From a virus, in IMG/VR virus record IMGVR_UViG_3300043438_000807, positions 1 to 31,005 of that record: a stretch of DNA of 31,005 nucleotides. One strand, given 5' to 3'. The notes beneath the pieces were generated by a model. It saw only the letters and a list, made by a program, of their open reading frames with translations. It had not been told where the DNA came from and did no database searches. Position 1 is the first letter of the stretch. Each line of letters opens with the position of its first letter. A program made the position numbers and the translations under genes. Shown here piece by piece: positions 21,218 to 29,113 of the stretch.

Positions 21218-23563
21218 ATGACTATTCAAGTAGTTAAACGTAGTGGACAACGAGTTCCACTAGATATTTCAAAAATACAAAGACAAGTAGCATTTAGCTG
21301 CCACGGAATAGACGGAGTTAGTCCGTCTATGATCGAGATCAAAGCACAGTTAGAATTTCATGATGGCATGACCACTAATACTATCGACGAATTGCTGTTA
21401 AAGGCAATGGTTGATCTAATTGACGAAGAAGAAAATCCCGAGATTAATAATGTTAACTATCAGTACGTAGCAGGCCGCCAACGTCTAAGTATGTTGCGTA
21501 AAGAAGTATACGGAGCATACGAGCCGCCTAAACTATTCAGCATTGTTAAGAAGAATGTTGAACTAGGCATGTACACTAGCGAACTGCTAGACTGGTACAC
21601 AGAAGACGAATGGAACATTATTGACCTATTCATCGATCATGCAAGAGACGAGCAATATACATTTGCTGCTATTGCACAGCTAGCAGAAAAGTATCTAGTA
21701 CAGAATCGTGCCACTAATACAATATACGAAACTCCGCAGGTACGTTATGCAGTTGCAGCCGCTACGGCATTTCATGCAGAGTCTAAAGATGCTAGACTAA
21801 AGTGGGTAAAAGAATACTACGAGTGTGCTCGAGACGGACACTTTACACTGGCCACTCCTGTTCTCGCCGGTCTAGGTACGACCACCAAACAATTTAGCAG
21901 TTGTGTGCTGATCAGCACTGACGATACACTGGACAGTATCTTTGCAAGCGGCGAAATGATGGCCAAATATGCTTCAAAACGAGCCGGTATCGGTCTAGAA
22001 ATTGGCAGAATCAGACCTTTAGGTGCCCCAATTCGTAACGGTGAGATCAAGCATACAGGAATGATTCCTTTCTTGAAGAAATGGTTCGCAGACCTCCGCA
22101 GTTGCAGCCAGGGTGGTATCCGTAATGCATCATGCACAGTAACATATCCTATTTGGCACGCTCAGTTCGAAGATCTTATTGTGCTAAAGAACAATCAAGG
22201 TACTGAAGAAAATCGTGTACGACAAATGGATTACTCAGTTGTGGTTAACAAGATGTTTTGGAATCGTTATAAGAATGGTGAAATGATGACATTGTTTGAT
22301 CCAGCAGAAGTTCCGGATCTTTACGAAGCATACTATCGCAACTCGGCAGAGTTTGAAACATTGTATTTGAAATACGAGCAAGACAAGACAAAGAAAAAGA
22401 AAGTTGTATCGGCAGATGCGATATTCAAAGCTGGAATACTTAAAGAGCGTACTGATACTGGTCGTATCTATCTTGTTAACATTGACAACGTTATCAACCA
22501 AGGCTCGTTTGATACAACAGTTGATCCAATTTATCAATCCAATCTATGCCAAGAGATACTTTTACCTACCCGTCCTTTCCAGAGAATTGAAGATCCAGAG
22601 GGACGAATTGCTCTTTGCACTCTTGGCAGCATCAACTGGGGAGCATTCCGTAACCCACAAGAGATGAAAAAAGCCTGTCGTGTGTTAGTACGTAGCCTAA
22701 GTAATTTGTTGAACTATCAAGACTTCTTAAGCATACAGAGCAAGCTGGCTAACACAGACTTTGAACCGTTAGGTGTTGGCATTACTAACTTGGCCTATTG
22801 GCATGCCCGTAAAGGATACAAGTACGGTGAAGCAGAAGCACTTGCAGAAGTTAAACGTTGGATGGAACACCAGGCATACTACCTTACCGAAACTAGTGTC
22901 GAGCTTGCCCAAGAACGTGGGCCATGCGGACGTAGTCAGCACACTTATTACGGTAAGGGAGTATTTCCTTGGGAACGCCGCAATCCCGGAGTTAACGAAC
23001 TAACAGATTTCACTCCTAGCCTAGATTGGGAACCATTGCGAGCACGTATGATCAAATACGGTATTCGTAATGCTACACTAATGGCAGTGGCACCAGTTGA
23101 GTCTAGTTCAGTAGTATTAAACAGTACTAATGGAATTGAGATGCCAATGGAATTAATTTCTGTTAAAGAATCTAAAGCTGGATCGTTTGTACAGGTAGTA
23201 CCAGAATATCGTCGCCTAAAGAATCGTTATCAGATGATGTGGGATCAGACCAACTGCGTTGATTATCTGAAGACAGCCGCAGTATTAGCAGCTTACATTG
23301 ATCAATCATTGAGTACTAACACATTCTATAATCCTGCACACTTTGCTAACGGTAAGGTACCTGCTACACTAATTGCCAAGAACTTGATGTTGGCATACAG
23401 GTGGGGCATTAAGACCATTTATTATAGCCTAATTAACAAGGTAGGTGCTAAGACTAACGTCACTGCAACTACACAGGTTAATGGTATAAACGGATTTGCA
23501 ATTAATGCGGCAGACAACGTGATCATTTATGATGACGCCGATTGCGAGGCATGTAAGTTATAA
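21218..23563 (+). CDS. nrdA: Ribonucleoside-diphosphate reductase, class Ia large subunit
   Basis: 781 aa (E. coli NrdA 761). Residues ~1-85 are an ATP-cone allosteric domain ([20 protein letters not shown]). Active-site residues are all present: Cys229 (FSSCVL) and Cys467 ([10 protein letters not shown]) as the redox pair, Cys444 (NLCQEI) as the thiyl radical site with Asn442 and Glu446, and the C-terminal Cys776/Cys779 (CEACKL) that passes electrons from glutaredoxin or thioredoxin. [17 protein letters not shown] is the phosphate-binding segment and TIYYSL holds the radical-transfer tyrosines. It reduces NDPs to dNDPs with NrdB. It is the first gene of a six-gene operon; the stop overlaps the A-type carrier start (TAATG). 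A glutaredoxin at 26619 could be its reductant. Confidence 0.97.
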   Translation: MTIQVVKRSGQRVPLDISKIQRQVAFSCHGIDGVSPSMIEIKAQLEFHDGMTTNTIDELLLKAMVDLIDEEENPEINNVNYQYVAGRQRLSMLRKEVYGAYEPPKLFSIVKKNVELGMYTSELLDWYTEDEWNIIDLFIDHARDEQYTFAAIAQLAEKYLVQNRATNTIYETPQVRYAVAAATAFHAESKDARLKWVKEYYECARDGHFTLATPVLAGLGTTTKQFSSCVLISTDDTLDSIFASGEMMAKYASKRAGIGLEIGRIRPLGAPIRNGEIKHTGMIPFLKKWFADLRSCSQGGIRNASCTVTYPIWHAQFEDLIVLKNNQGTEENRVRQMDYSVVVNKMFWNRYKNGEMMTLFDPAEVPDLYEAYYRNSAEFETLYLKYEQDKTKKKKVVSADAIFKAGILKERTDTGRIYLVNIDNVINQGSFDTTVDPIYQSNLCQEILLPTRPFQRIEDPEGRIALCTLGSINWGAFRNPQEMKKACRVLVRSLSNLLNYQDFLSIQSKLANTDFEPLGVGITNLAYWHARKGYKYGEAEALAEVKRWMEHQAYYLTETSVELAQERGPCGRSQHTYYGKGVFPWERRNPGVNELTDFTPSLDWEPLRARMIKYGIRNATLMAVAPVESSSVVLNSTNGIEMPMELISVKESKAGSFVQVVPEYRRLKNRYQMMWDQTNCVDYLKTAAVLAAYIDQSLSTNTFYNPAHFANGKVPATLIAKNLMLAYRWGIKTIYYSLINKVGAKTNVTATTQVNGINGFAINAADNVIIYDDADCEACKL

Positions 23564-23892
23564 TGGATCAAGTAACAATATCAGAATCGGCTGTTATTAA
23601 AATCACAGACCTACTAGCAGAGGAGAATAATCCTAAGTTAAAACTTAGGACATTTGTCCAAGGTGGCGGATGTTCTGGATTTCAGTACGGATTTACATTT
23701 GACGAAGAACAACACGAAGACGATTTTGTTGTAGAAAAACAAGGTGTAAAAATATTGATTGATGCAATGAGTATGCAGTATCTTAGTGGTGCTGTAATTG
23801 ATTACAAAGAAGATTTGCAAGGTAGTCAATTCAGTATTCAAAATCCTAATGCACAATCAACCTGTGGTTGTGGGAGCAGTTTTTCAGTATGA
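23563..23892 (+). CDS. iscA: A-type iron-sulfur carrier (IscA/ErpA/HesB family)
   Basis: 109 aa, the usual family length. The three conserved cysteines are present: Cys37 ([11 protein letters not shown]) and Cys101/Cys103 (STCGCGSSF). A-type carriers take Fe-S clusters or iron from a scaffold and deliver them to apo-proteins in the cytoplasm. Whether it is closer to IscA, ErpA or SufA cannot be told. The start overlaps the nrdA stop, and the end overlaps the SOD start (ATGA), so it is made in step with NrdA. An 8-9-bp perfect hairpin lies in codons 23-29. Phage A-type proteins are known in cyanophages; placement inside an nrd operon is unusual. Confidence 0.93.
   Translation: MDQVTISESAVIKITDLLAEENNPKLKLRTFVQGGGCSGFQYGFTFDEEQHEDDFVVEKQGVKILIDAMSMQYLSGAVIDYKEDLQGSQFSIQNPNAQSTCGCGSSFSV
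23631..23650 (+). repeat. Perfect inverted repeat inside the A-type carrier gene
   Basis: TCCTAAGT and ACTTAGGA flank TAAA, an 8-bp perfect stem (9 with a 2-base loop), about 70 bases into the gene. In RNA it would form a stable hairpin in the middle of the nrd operon; it could affect coupling between nrdA and downstream genes or be fortuitous. Confidence 0.6.
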
Positions 23893-24437
23893 CCTATAGT
23901 TTTATTAGACATGTTCTACAAGAAGGCAAACCAGAAAAGTTGGAAATTATAAATCTACCTTATGATACCAATGACCTTGAACCTGTGATCTCAGAAGACA
24001 CCATCAATTACCATTATGGCAAATTAGCAAAAATTTATGCTGAACGGTACAACAAAAATGAAGGTGATTCAGTTTTTAATGAAGCTGGTGTATTCTTACA
24101 CAACATTTTGTTTCAGCAGTATCAAGCACCAACTAACTCCAATAAACCTATTGGTAGTATCTTAGAATTTATTATCAAACATTATAAAGACTTTGACAAA
24201 TTTAAAGAATCCTTTGCTAATGAGGCAATGGCTATTCAAGGCAGTGGTTGGGTCTATCTTGCCAAAGACGGTAAAATTAAAACTATCGTCAATCACCAAA
24301 TTAAAAAAGATATTGTGTTGTTAATTGATTGGTGGGAACATGCGTGGGCATTGGACTACAAACATGACAAAAAGAAATACTTAGATAATCAGTGGAAGAT
24401 TATCAACTGGGAGAAAATAAATGGCATACTCAGATAA
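23889..24437 (+). CDS. sodB: Iron/manganese superoxide dismutase
   Basis: 182 aa from the ATG at 23889, which overlaps the previous stop; the frame extends upstream, but only into the carrier gene. Metal ligands of Fe/Mn SODs are all there: His42 (NYHYGK), His71 (FLHNIL), Asp147 and His151 ([11 protein letters not shown]). '[13 protein letters not shown]' is the family's GSGW segment. The second His of the usual first-helix HYGKHH pattern is Leu here. Sequence cannot tell Fe from Mn; the Trp-rich DWWEHAW does not settle it. It converts superoxide to H2O2 and O2 and may shield the iron clusters or the NrdB radical encoded by its operon partners. It overlaps iscU by 17 bp. Confidence 0.92.
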   Translation: MTYSFIRHVLQEGKPEKLEIINLPYDTNDLEPVISEDTINYHYGKLAKIYAERYNKNEGDSVFNEAGVFLHNILFQQYQAPTNSNKPIGSILEFIIKHYKDFDKFKESFANEAMAIQGSGWVYLAKDGKIKTIVNHQIKKDIVLLIDWWEHAWALDYKHDKKKYLDNQWKIINWEKINGILR

Positions 24438-24795
24438 AGTTGTTGATCATTACGAAAACCCACGTAATGTAGGTAAGTTTGAAATTGACGACACAGTTGG
24501 CACAGGTATGGTCGGAGCACCTGCTTGTGGAGATGTGATGAAGTTACAGATAAAGGTAGATGAAGATGGTATTATTAGAGATGCTCGTTTCAAGACATAT
24601 GGATGCGGTTCAGCAATCGCCAGTTCGTCGTTGGTTACAGAGTGGGTTAAGGGTATGCATATTGATGATGCTGTTAACCTTAAAAACTCCCAAATCGCCG
24701 AAGAACTAGCACTACCGCCTGTCAAGATACATTGCTCAATTCTAGCAGAAGATGCTATCAAAGCCGCAGTAGAAGATTATAGAAAGAAACATTAA
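24421..24795 (+). CDS. iscU: Iron-sulfur cluster scaffold IscU
   Basis: 124 aa, full family length (~128). It has the N-terminal VVDHYENPRNVG, Asp38 next to Cys36 (PACGDVM), Cys62 (YGCGSAIASSS), and His104-Cys105 in KIHCSILAEDAIKAA, i.e. all three cluster cysteines, the conserved Asp and the His. HscA-type chaperones recognise an LPPVK motif, which is present here (98-102). It should therefore assemble [2Fe-2S] clusters with sulfur from a host cysteine desulfurase; no iscS or hscAB is in the window. GGAG lies 7 bases before the ATG, and the start lies within the SOD gene. The stop overlaps the next start (TAATG). Confidence 0.97.
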   Translation: MAYSDKVVDHYENPRNVGKFEIDDTVGTGMVGAPACGDVMKLQIKVDEDGIIRDARFKTYGCGSAIASSSLVTEWVKGMHIDDAVNLKNSQIAEELALPPVKIHCSILAEDAIKAAVEDYRKKH

Positions 24796-25445
24796 TGTTA
24801 GAAACAATCTGTGACATAATGGTAGACGCTTATAAGCGTAACTGGATTACTAGCCGAGATGGTAACGTGAGTATTCGTCATCACGACCGTGATCACTTTT
24901 ACATCACACCAAGCGGTGTACGTAAACAAACACTACAACCTGACCAGTTCAAGAAGATTGGCATTGAGAAAGGATTCTGGGATCAGCCTCCTCGACTGTA
25001 TCATGCAACTAAAGAGTTAGACTATACTGAAATTAGTGCTAACCTGAAGCCTAGTGGGGAACTACCATTGCACTTTGGTTTGCAAAAAGAAATGGGACAA
25101 CACACAGGCGACGTTCGTGTAGTTGTACACGTTCACCCAACTTATTGCATTGCGGCAATGCATGCCGGTATTGATTTGAGTACTGTGAGTGCAGCCTTTC
25201 CAGAACTCAATCGTTATACCAAGGTAGCACCTAATGTAGGCGATGTGCCTCCTATTAGCCAAGAACTTGCTGACCAGTGCCATAAGATGTTACAATTAGA
25301 CGACGCTGGAAATATTGCCTACGACATCGTGGGTATAAAAGGACATGGAGTAGTAGCTATTGATACAACACCGTGGCGTGCCTATGAGCACATAGAAAGA
25401 TTAGAACATATTTGCAAGATCGTACTTGCATCAGGAAAATATTAA
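24795..25445 (+). CDS. Class II aldolase/adducin-family protein
   Basis: 216 aa, the length of L-fuculose-phosphate aldolase or ribulose-5-phosphate 4-epimerase. Zinc ligands His112, His114 (VVHVHPTY) and His184 (GHGVV), and catalytic Glu89 (PSGELPLHFG), are present, as are the N-terminal 'SRDGNVSIR' and 'ITPSGVRK' phosphate-binding segments. It would cleave or epimerise a phosphorylated sugar, or be a related dehydratase (MtnB-like). The substrate cannot be read from sequence. Its stop and start overlaps with iscU and nrdB make it a full member of the nrd operon; a link to pentose-phosphate flux toward nucleotides is inference. Confidence 0.88.
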   Translation: MLETICDIMVDAYKRNWITSRDGNVSIRHHDRDHFYITPSGVRKQTLQPDQFKKIGIEKGFWDQPPRLYHATKELDYTEISANLKPSGELPLHFGLQKEMGQHTGDVRVVVHVHPTYCIAAMHAGIDLSTVSAAFPELNRYTKVAPNVGDVPPISQELADQCHKMLQLDDAGNIAYDIVGIKGHGVVAIDTTPWRAYEHIERLEHICKIVLASGKY

Positions 25446-26545
25446 TGAGCAAAGAACAATACAACTTATCAAAACAAACAAACTATCTAAAACGTACAAT
25501 GTTTTTGGATCCTGCCGGTCCGGTAACAGTACAGCGTTTCGAAGAAGTCAAATATCCTAAGATTGCTAAGTATGAAGAACTGGCACGTGGATTCTTTTGG
25601 GTACCAGAAGAAATCAGTCTTACCAAAGACAAGATAGATCACAAGGAAGCTAGTGATGCAGTCAAGCATATCTTTACCAGCAACTTGTTAAGACAAACGG
25701 CATTGGACAGTATTCAAGGTCGTGCTCCTAATCAAGTATTCCAACCCGTAATTAGCTTGCCTGAACTCGAAGCACTTGTGAGTAACTGGAGTTTCTTTGA
25801 AACTAACATTCACAGTAAGAGCTACAGTCATATTATTAGGAACGTATATGGAGTACCTAAAGAAGAGTTTAACAAGATTCACGACACGGCTGAAATTGTT
25901 GGTATGGCTGCTAACATTGGTCGTTACTATGAGGATCTACATCAGCTTAACTGTCGTAAAGAGTTGGGAGAAGTCGTTGATACAATGCTTCACAAGCGAG
26001 CCATTTGGATGGCATTACACGCAAGCTATGCATTGGAGGCTCTACGTTTCATGGTGAGCTTTGCTACCAGTCTGGCCATGGTCGAAAACAAGATCTATAT
26101 CGGCAACGGCAATATTATCAGCTTGATCCTGCAAGACGAGTTGTTACACACAGAATGGACTGCTTGGCTTATCAACAATGTAACCAAAGATGATCCAGAC
26201 TTTGTTAAACTAGAAGAAGAATGTGCAGACGAAGTATATTCACTATACGTAGAAGTTATTCGCGAAGAAAAGGAATGGGCTGAGTTCTTATTTAAGAAAG
26301 GTGTAGTTATCGGATTGAACGCCAACATATTGAAAGACTTTGTAGATTTTACAGCGTTTACTAGACTAAAAGAAATTGGAATCAAGTACCTAGGAGAGCA
26401 TCCTAAATTTAGTCCTATCCCTTGGTTTAACAAACATGTAAACATCAACAAGAAGCAGACTGCACTACAGGAAAATGAATCAACTAACTATGTCATCGGC
26501 GTGATGTCAGACACAGTTGAGTACGAAGAACTACCTGATCTTTAA
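25445..26545 (+). CDS. nrdB: Ribonucleoside-diphosphate reductase, class Ia small subunit
   Basis: 366 aa from the ATG at 25445 (AGGAAAA ribosome-binding site; overlaps the aldolase stop). Di-iron ligands Asp88 (LDSIQGRAP), Glu119 and His123 (FETNIHSKSY), the radical Tyr127, and later Glu and His residues (ALEALRFMVSF, LLHTEWT) are recognisable. It generates the tyrosyl radical for NrdA. One oddity: Glu119 and His123 are four apart (ETNIH), whereas E. coli and T4 have ExxH (ETIH), so there is a one-residue insertion in the ligand helix. The C-terminus (VEYEELPDL) is the acidic NrdA-binding tail. An intrinsic terminator follows directly. Confidence 0.95.
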   Translation: MSKEQYNLSKQTNYLKRTMFLDPAGPVTVQRFEEVKYPKIAKYEELARGFFWVPEEISLTKDKIDHKEASDAVKHIFTSNLLRQTALDSIQGRAPNQVFQPVISLPELEALVSNWSFFETNIHSKSYSHIIRNVYGVPKEEFNKIHDTAEIVGMAANIGRYYEDLHQLNCRKELGEVVDTMLHKRAIWMALHASYALEALRFMVSFATSLAMVENKIYIGNGNIISLILQDELLHTEWTAWLINNVTKDDPDFVKLEEECADEVYSLYVEVIREEKEWAEFLFKKGVVIGLNANILKDFVDFTAFTRLKEIGIKYLGEHPKFSPIPWFNKHVNINKKQTALQENESTNYVIGVMSDTVEYEELPDL

Positions 26546-26559
26546 TTTCACCAAAACAC

Positions 26560-26587
26560 AAAAAGGCCTTGCTATGAGGCCTTTTTT
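26560..26587 (+). terminator. Intrinsic terminator of the nrdA-nrdB operon
   Basis: AAAAA, GGCCT, a 7-base loop, AGGCC, TTTTTT: a five-GC-rich-pair stem, extendable by A-T pairs, 15 bases after the nrdB stop. Confidence 0.88.
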
Positions 26588-26618
26588 CGTCTAAACTTAA
26601 CACAAAGGAATTATAACT

Positions 26619-26861
26619 ATGAAAGTAACCGTATGGAGTAAAACACCCTGTCCGATTTGTGATCAAGCTAAAGCTCTGTTAAAGCAGCGTGGCATTGACT
26701 ATGAAGAACGCAACATCACTGAAGGCACATGGACCAAAGAACAGCTATTAGAAGCTGTGCCCAATGCTAGAACAGTTCCACAGATTTTTATCAATGAACA
26801 ATTAGTAGGCGGATTTAATGAGCTCAGAAATCATTTCCAAAATCAAGCCAGTGGAGTATGA
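26619..26861 (+). CDS. Glutaredoxin
   Basis: 80 aa, a typical small glutaredoxin. Active site Cys11-Pro-Ile-Cys14 (TPCPICDQAK), TVPQIFI with the cis-Pro, and VGGFNEL as the glutathione-binding GG segment. It would pass electrons from glutathione to disulfides, here most likely NrdA's C-terminal Cys pair, the role of phage NrdC/glutaredoxin. The ribosome-binding site is AAAGGAA. It lies just after the nrd operon terminator and overlaps the next gene by 44 bp. Confidence 0.92.
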   Translation: MKVTVWSKTPCPICDQAKALLKQRGIDYEERNITEGTWTKEQLLEAVPNARTVPQIFINEQLVGGFNELRNHFQNQASGV

Positions 26862-27294
26862 GTGGAAAGAGGATGATCTAACAATGAATGTTGGATTCTC
26901 AGCACAAGAAATAGATGATCTCTTAAAAACGTCCATGTCAAGTTATACCACAGGGGCTCAAGGATCGAGTCAAAATTCTTATACTATATCTACAGGTGCT
27001 GGTGCTAACGGCTCGTGGAATTCTAGTCCCTATGTTTTTACTACTAACAATACAAACATAGGAACTATTTCAAATGCAGGACTACATGTTACTAGCGATG
27101 CGGAGTTCGATGGAGACATCAAATGGAAAGGTCGTAGTCTAGGAGACCTGCTAACTACTATTGAAAAGAGGTTAGCCATCCTAACTCCGGATCCTGCTAA
27201 GTTAGCACACTACGAGTCATTACAAAAAGCATATCAACACTACAAGACATTAGAAGCATTGTGTGAAACACCGTCAAAGAAAGAAGATAAATGA
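26818..27294 (+). CDS. Phage structural/assembly protein with S74-chaperone-like start
   Basis: 158 aa from the ATG at 26818 (44 bp inside the glutaredoxin gene), or 136 aa from the ATG at 26884 after AGAGGA. Residues 5-35 (IISKIKPVEYEWKED, NVGFSAQEIDDLL) match the end of intramolecular chaperone (peptidase S74) domains of phage fibres. Residues 100-140 (DAEFDGDIKWKGRSLGDLLTTIEKRLAIL) match a segment common in marine phage structural proteins. The middle is Ser/Thr/Gly/Asn-rich. The first match argues for the earlier start despite the overlap. A role in fibre or baseplate assembly is inferred. It is ATGA-coupled to thyX. Confidence 0.6.
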   Translation: MSSEIISKIKPVEYEWKEDDLTMNVGFSAQEIDDLLKTSMSSYTTGAQGSSQNSYTISTGAGANGSWNSSPYVFTTNNTNIGTISNAGLHVTSDAEFDGDIKWKGRSLGDLLTTIEKRLAILTPDPAKLAHYESLQKAYQHYKTLEALCETPSKKEDK

Positions 27295-27962
27295 AAGTTA
27301 AATTAATTTCGTCAAGCAAGCCCAGTCGCGAAATGTACGACGAAGGTCTGATGGATGCACAAGAGCTGATTGCGTTCTGTGCTCGGGTTAGTAACCCCTC
27401 TAACCAATTCAACATGGATACTGCTGACAAGCTGATCCGTTATTTGATCAAGCATAAACATTGGTCGCCACTTGAAATGGTATCAGCCTGTTTAGAAATC
27501 GAAACTACCCGTGACATTGCTCGACAGATCCTGCGTCACCGTAGTTTCAGCTTCCAGGAGTTTAGTCAACGCTATGCAGATCCAACCAAAGACCTTGACT
27601 TTGTTATCCGTGAAGCACGACTACAGGATACAAAGAATCGCCAGAACAGTGTTACCACTGATGATCATGAATTAATGGCTGAATGGAATCGCAGACAACA
27701 TCAGGTTATCAACCTTGTCAAAGAAAATTATGCATGGGCCATTGAAAACGGCATTGCTAAAGAGCAGGCCCGTGCTATTCTACCAGAAGGCAACACAGTC
27801 AGTCGCTTGTATATGAACGGCACACTACGCTCATGGATTCACTTTATTGATCTACGTAGCGGCAATGGTACCCAGCTAGAGCACATGGAAGTTGCACGTG
27901 AGTGTGCTCGAGTAATTGCTGAAATCTTTCCAATGGCTACTGAGTATGTCCAGCCCCAGTGA
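27291..27962 (+). CDS. thyX: Flavin-dependent thymidylate synthase
   Basis: 223 aa. The ThyX motif RHRSFSFQEFSQRY (82-95) matches RHRxxSxxxxSxRY exactly, and ARAILPEGNTVSRLYM plus SWIHFIDLR supply further FAD/dUMP-binding parts. It methylates dUMP to dTMP with methylene-tetrahydrofolate, FAD and NADPH, so it does not produce dihydrofolate. With dCMP deaminase (30223) and NrdAB it completes dTTP supply. The start overlaps the previous stop; the end overlaps the next gene by 17 bp. Confidence 0.97.
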   Translation: MKVKLISSSKPSREMYDEGLMDAQELIAFCARVSNPSNQFNMDTADKLIRYLIKHKHWSPLEMVSACLEIETTRDIARQILRHRSFSFQEFSQRYADPTKDLDFVIREARLQDTKNRQNSVTTDDHELMAEWNRRQHQVINLVKENYAWAIENGIAKEQARAILPEGNTVSRLYMNGTLRSWIHFIDLRSGNGTQLEHMEVARECARVIAEIFPMATEYVQPQ

Positions 27963-28338
27963 TACGCTGAAAAAGTTTGCGGCTGAACACAATGTTCGAG
28001 TCATTGACTCAAATAAACGTGCCTACAAACATACTCGGGCTAATGTAAATCTATTTCATTATGAGACTGACTATAACAAGTTTCTTCAAGAGCATATAAC
28101 TTTTGAAACTGAAACTCTTTACACAGTTGAGATCAGTGAAAGTGAATTAGAACGCATTGCCGAGTTTGAAAGTCAGGTGTTCAACCATATGAAAAGTAAG
28201 GGTCATTATAATATGTTCGAAACCCTTATGGAACAAAAAGAACGTGAGCGAGCACTGCGTGATACATATCCAGCAGTTCGTAAAGCGTACGAACAATATA
28301 GTCTAATGTTAAAATTAGCTCAGTCTGGAGAACTATGA
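27946..28338 (+). CDS. Conserved-looking phage protein, unknown
   Basis: 130 aa from the ATG at 27946, overlapping thyX by 17 bp; a longer in-frame start would sit deeper in thyX. It is highly charged and helical: SDTLKKFAAEHNVRVID, then a strand-rich part (TLYTVEISESELERIAEFE), and a C-terminal helix (RALRDTYPAVRKAYEQYSLMLKLAQ). It is ATGA-coupled to the next gene. No family is recognised. Confidence 0.55.
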   Translation: MSSPSDTLKKFAAEHNVRVIDSNKRAYKHTRANVNLFHYETDYNKFLQEHITFETETLYTVEISESELERIAEFESQVFNHMKSKGHYNMFETLMEQKERERALRDTYPAVRKAYEQYSLMLKLAQSGEL

Positions 28339-28805
28339 GTAATGTATCTAAGGGAAGAAATAGTTTTGATTCGACATCAACTGACATAACTATTGCTTTC
28401 ATTAATAGGAACATTACTCCGTATCCTACAGAAGCAGGTGGTCCTAAATTTGATCTTGTTCCAGTAACTAAACATAAAGATATTATGCTCAATAACGCTA
28501 GGCATTTTGCCCAGCAAGAGTATAACAGAATTATGGAATTAGTTACTGTGCTACAAAAGCAAGCAAACGAGATTAAACGAAGATTAGAAGTTACTGATGC
28601 TGTTCATGCAGCTGAATATCAGTTTCAACTAAGTATAGGTCAATGTTATTGGTTAGTGTGGGATACAAGAAAACAAAAAACACTGTTGGTTCATTTAGGA
28701 CCTACAGAATGGAGCACAGGAAAACCTGACGATTACGAATATGTAACTCAGGTCAAGTTTATGGGAGACCATACTTGGATAGAAATTAATCAAAAGGAAA
28801 CATAA
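28335..28805 (+). CDS. DUF2452-like conserved protein, unknown
   Basis: 156 aa. After an N-terminal segment (ITPYPTEAGGPKFDLVPV), a long helix follows (ARHFAQQEYNRIMELVTVLQ), then a histidine-containing helix (DAVHAAEYQF), then 'GQCYWLVWDTRKQKTLLVHLGPTEWS'. This order (helix of QA.EI..RL, then 'G..YYLY.R..G...LS.I.P.EW') is that of DUF2452, found in bacteria, phages and eukaryotes, with no known activity. Start and stop are both coupled (ATGA, TAATG). Confidence 0.6.
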   Translation: MSNVSKGRNSFDSTSTDITIAFINRNITPYPTEAGGPKFDLVPVTKHKDIMLNNARHFAQQEYNRIMELVTVLQKQANEIKRRLEVTDAVHAAEYQFQLSIGQCYWLVWDTRKQKTLLVHLGPTEWSTGKPDDYEYVTQVKFMGDHTWIEINQKET

Positions 28806-29092
28806 TGTTAATCGAAAAACCAATGTCCGAAGGGGACGTAGTCAGTATCAAGTTAATCAACGGTGATGAACTAATTGCACGTTTAGAAAAAGATGACCAG
28901 CACGGTTATACCATTAATAGACCGCTTGCACTCACAATGAGTGGCGGCGGCCTAGGTATGATTCCTTGGGTATTTCTTGGTGCAAAAGAAACAATGACTT
29001 TGAAAAAAGAACATGTGTTTATTGTGATGGCAGCTAAGAAAGAAGCAGCAGATCAGTATATGCAAGGCACCACTGGCATTGCATTGATGTAA
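28805..29092 (+). CDS. Sm/LSm-like small phage protein
   Basis: 95 aa. Residues 8-40 (GDVVSIKLINGDELIARLEKDD, YTINRPLAL) follow the Sm1 pattern of bent beta strands with 'NGDEL.A.L', and a later strand set (MTLKKEHVFIVMA) could be Sm2. Such Sm-like proteins are frequent in marine T4-like phages; an RNA-binding ring is assumed from the fold, not shown. The ribosome-binding site is AAGGAAA. Its TAA stop is embedded in the late motif at 29088. Confidence 0.6.
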   Translation: MLIEKPMSEGDVVSIKLINGDELIARLEKDDQHGYTINRPLALTMSGGGLGMIPWVFLGAKETMTLKKEHVFIVMAAKKEAADQYMQGTTGIALM

Positions 29093-29095
29093 ATA
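29088..29095 (+). promoter_or_regulatory. Late-type motif TGTAAATA containing the upstream stop codon
   Basis: The TAA at 29090-29092 ends the Sm-like gene. The gene at 29114 follows after 18 bases with an AGGATATT ribosome-binding site. Confidence 0.5.
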
Positions 29096-29113
29096 CTAGT
29101 TTAGGATATTATT

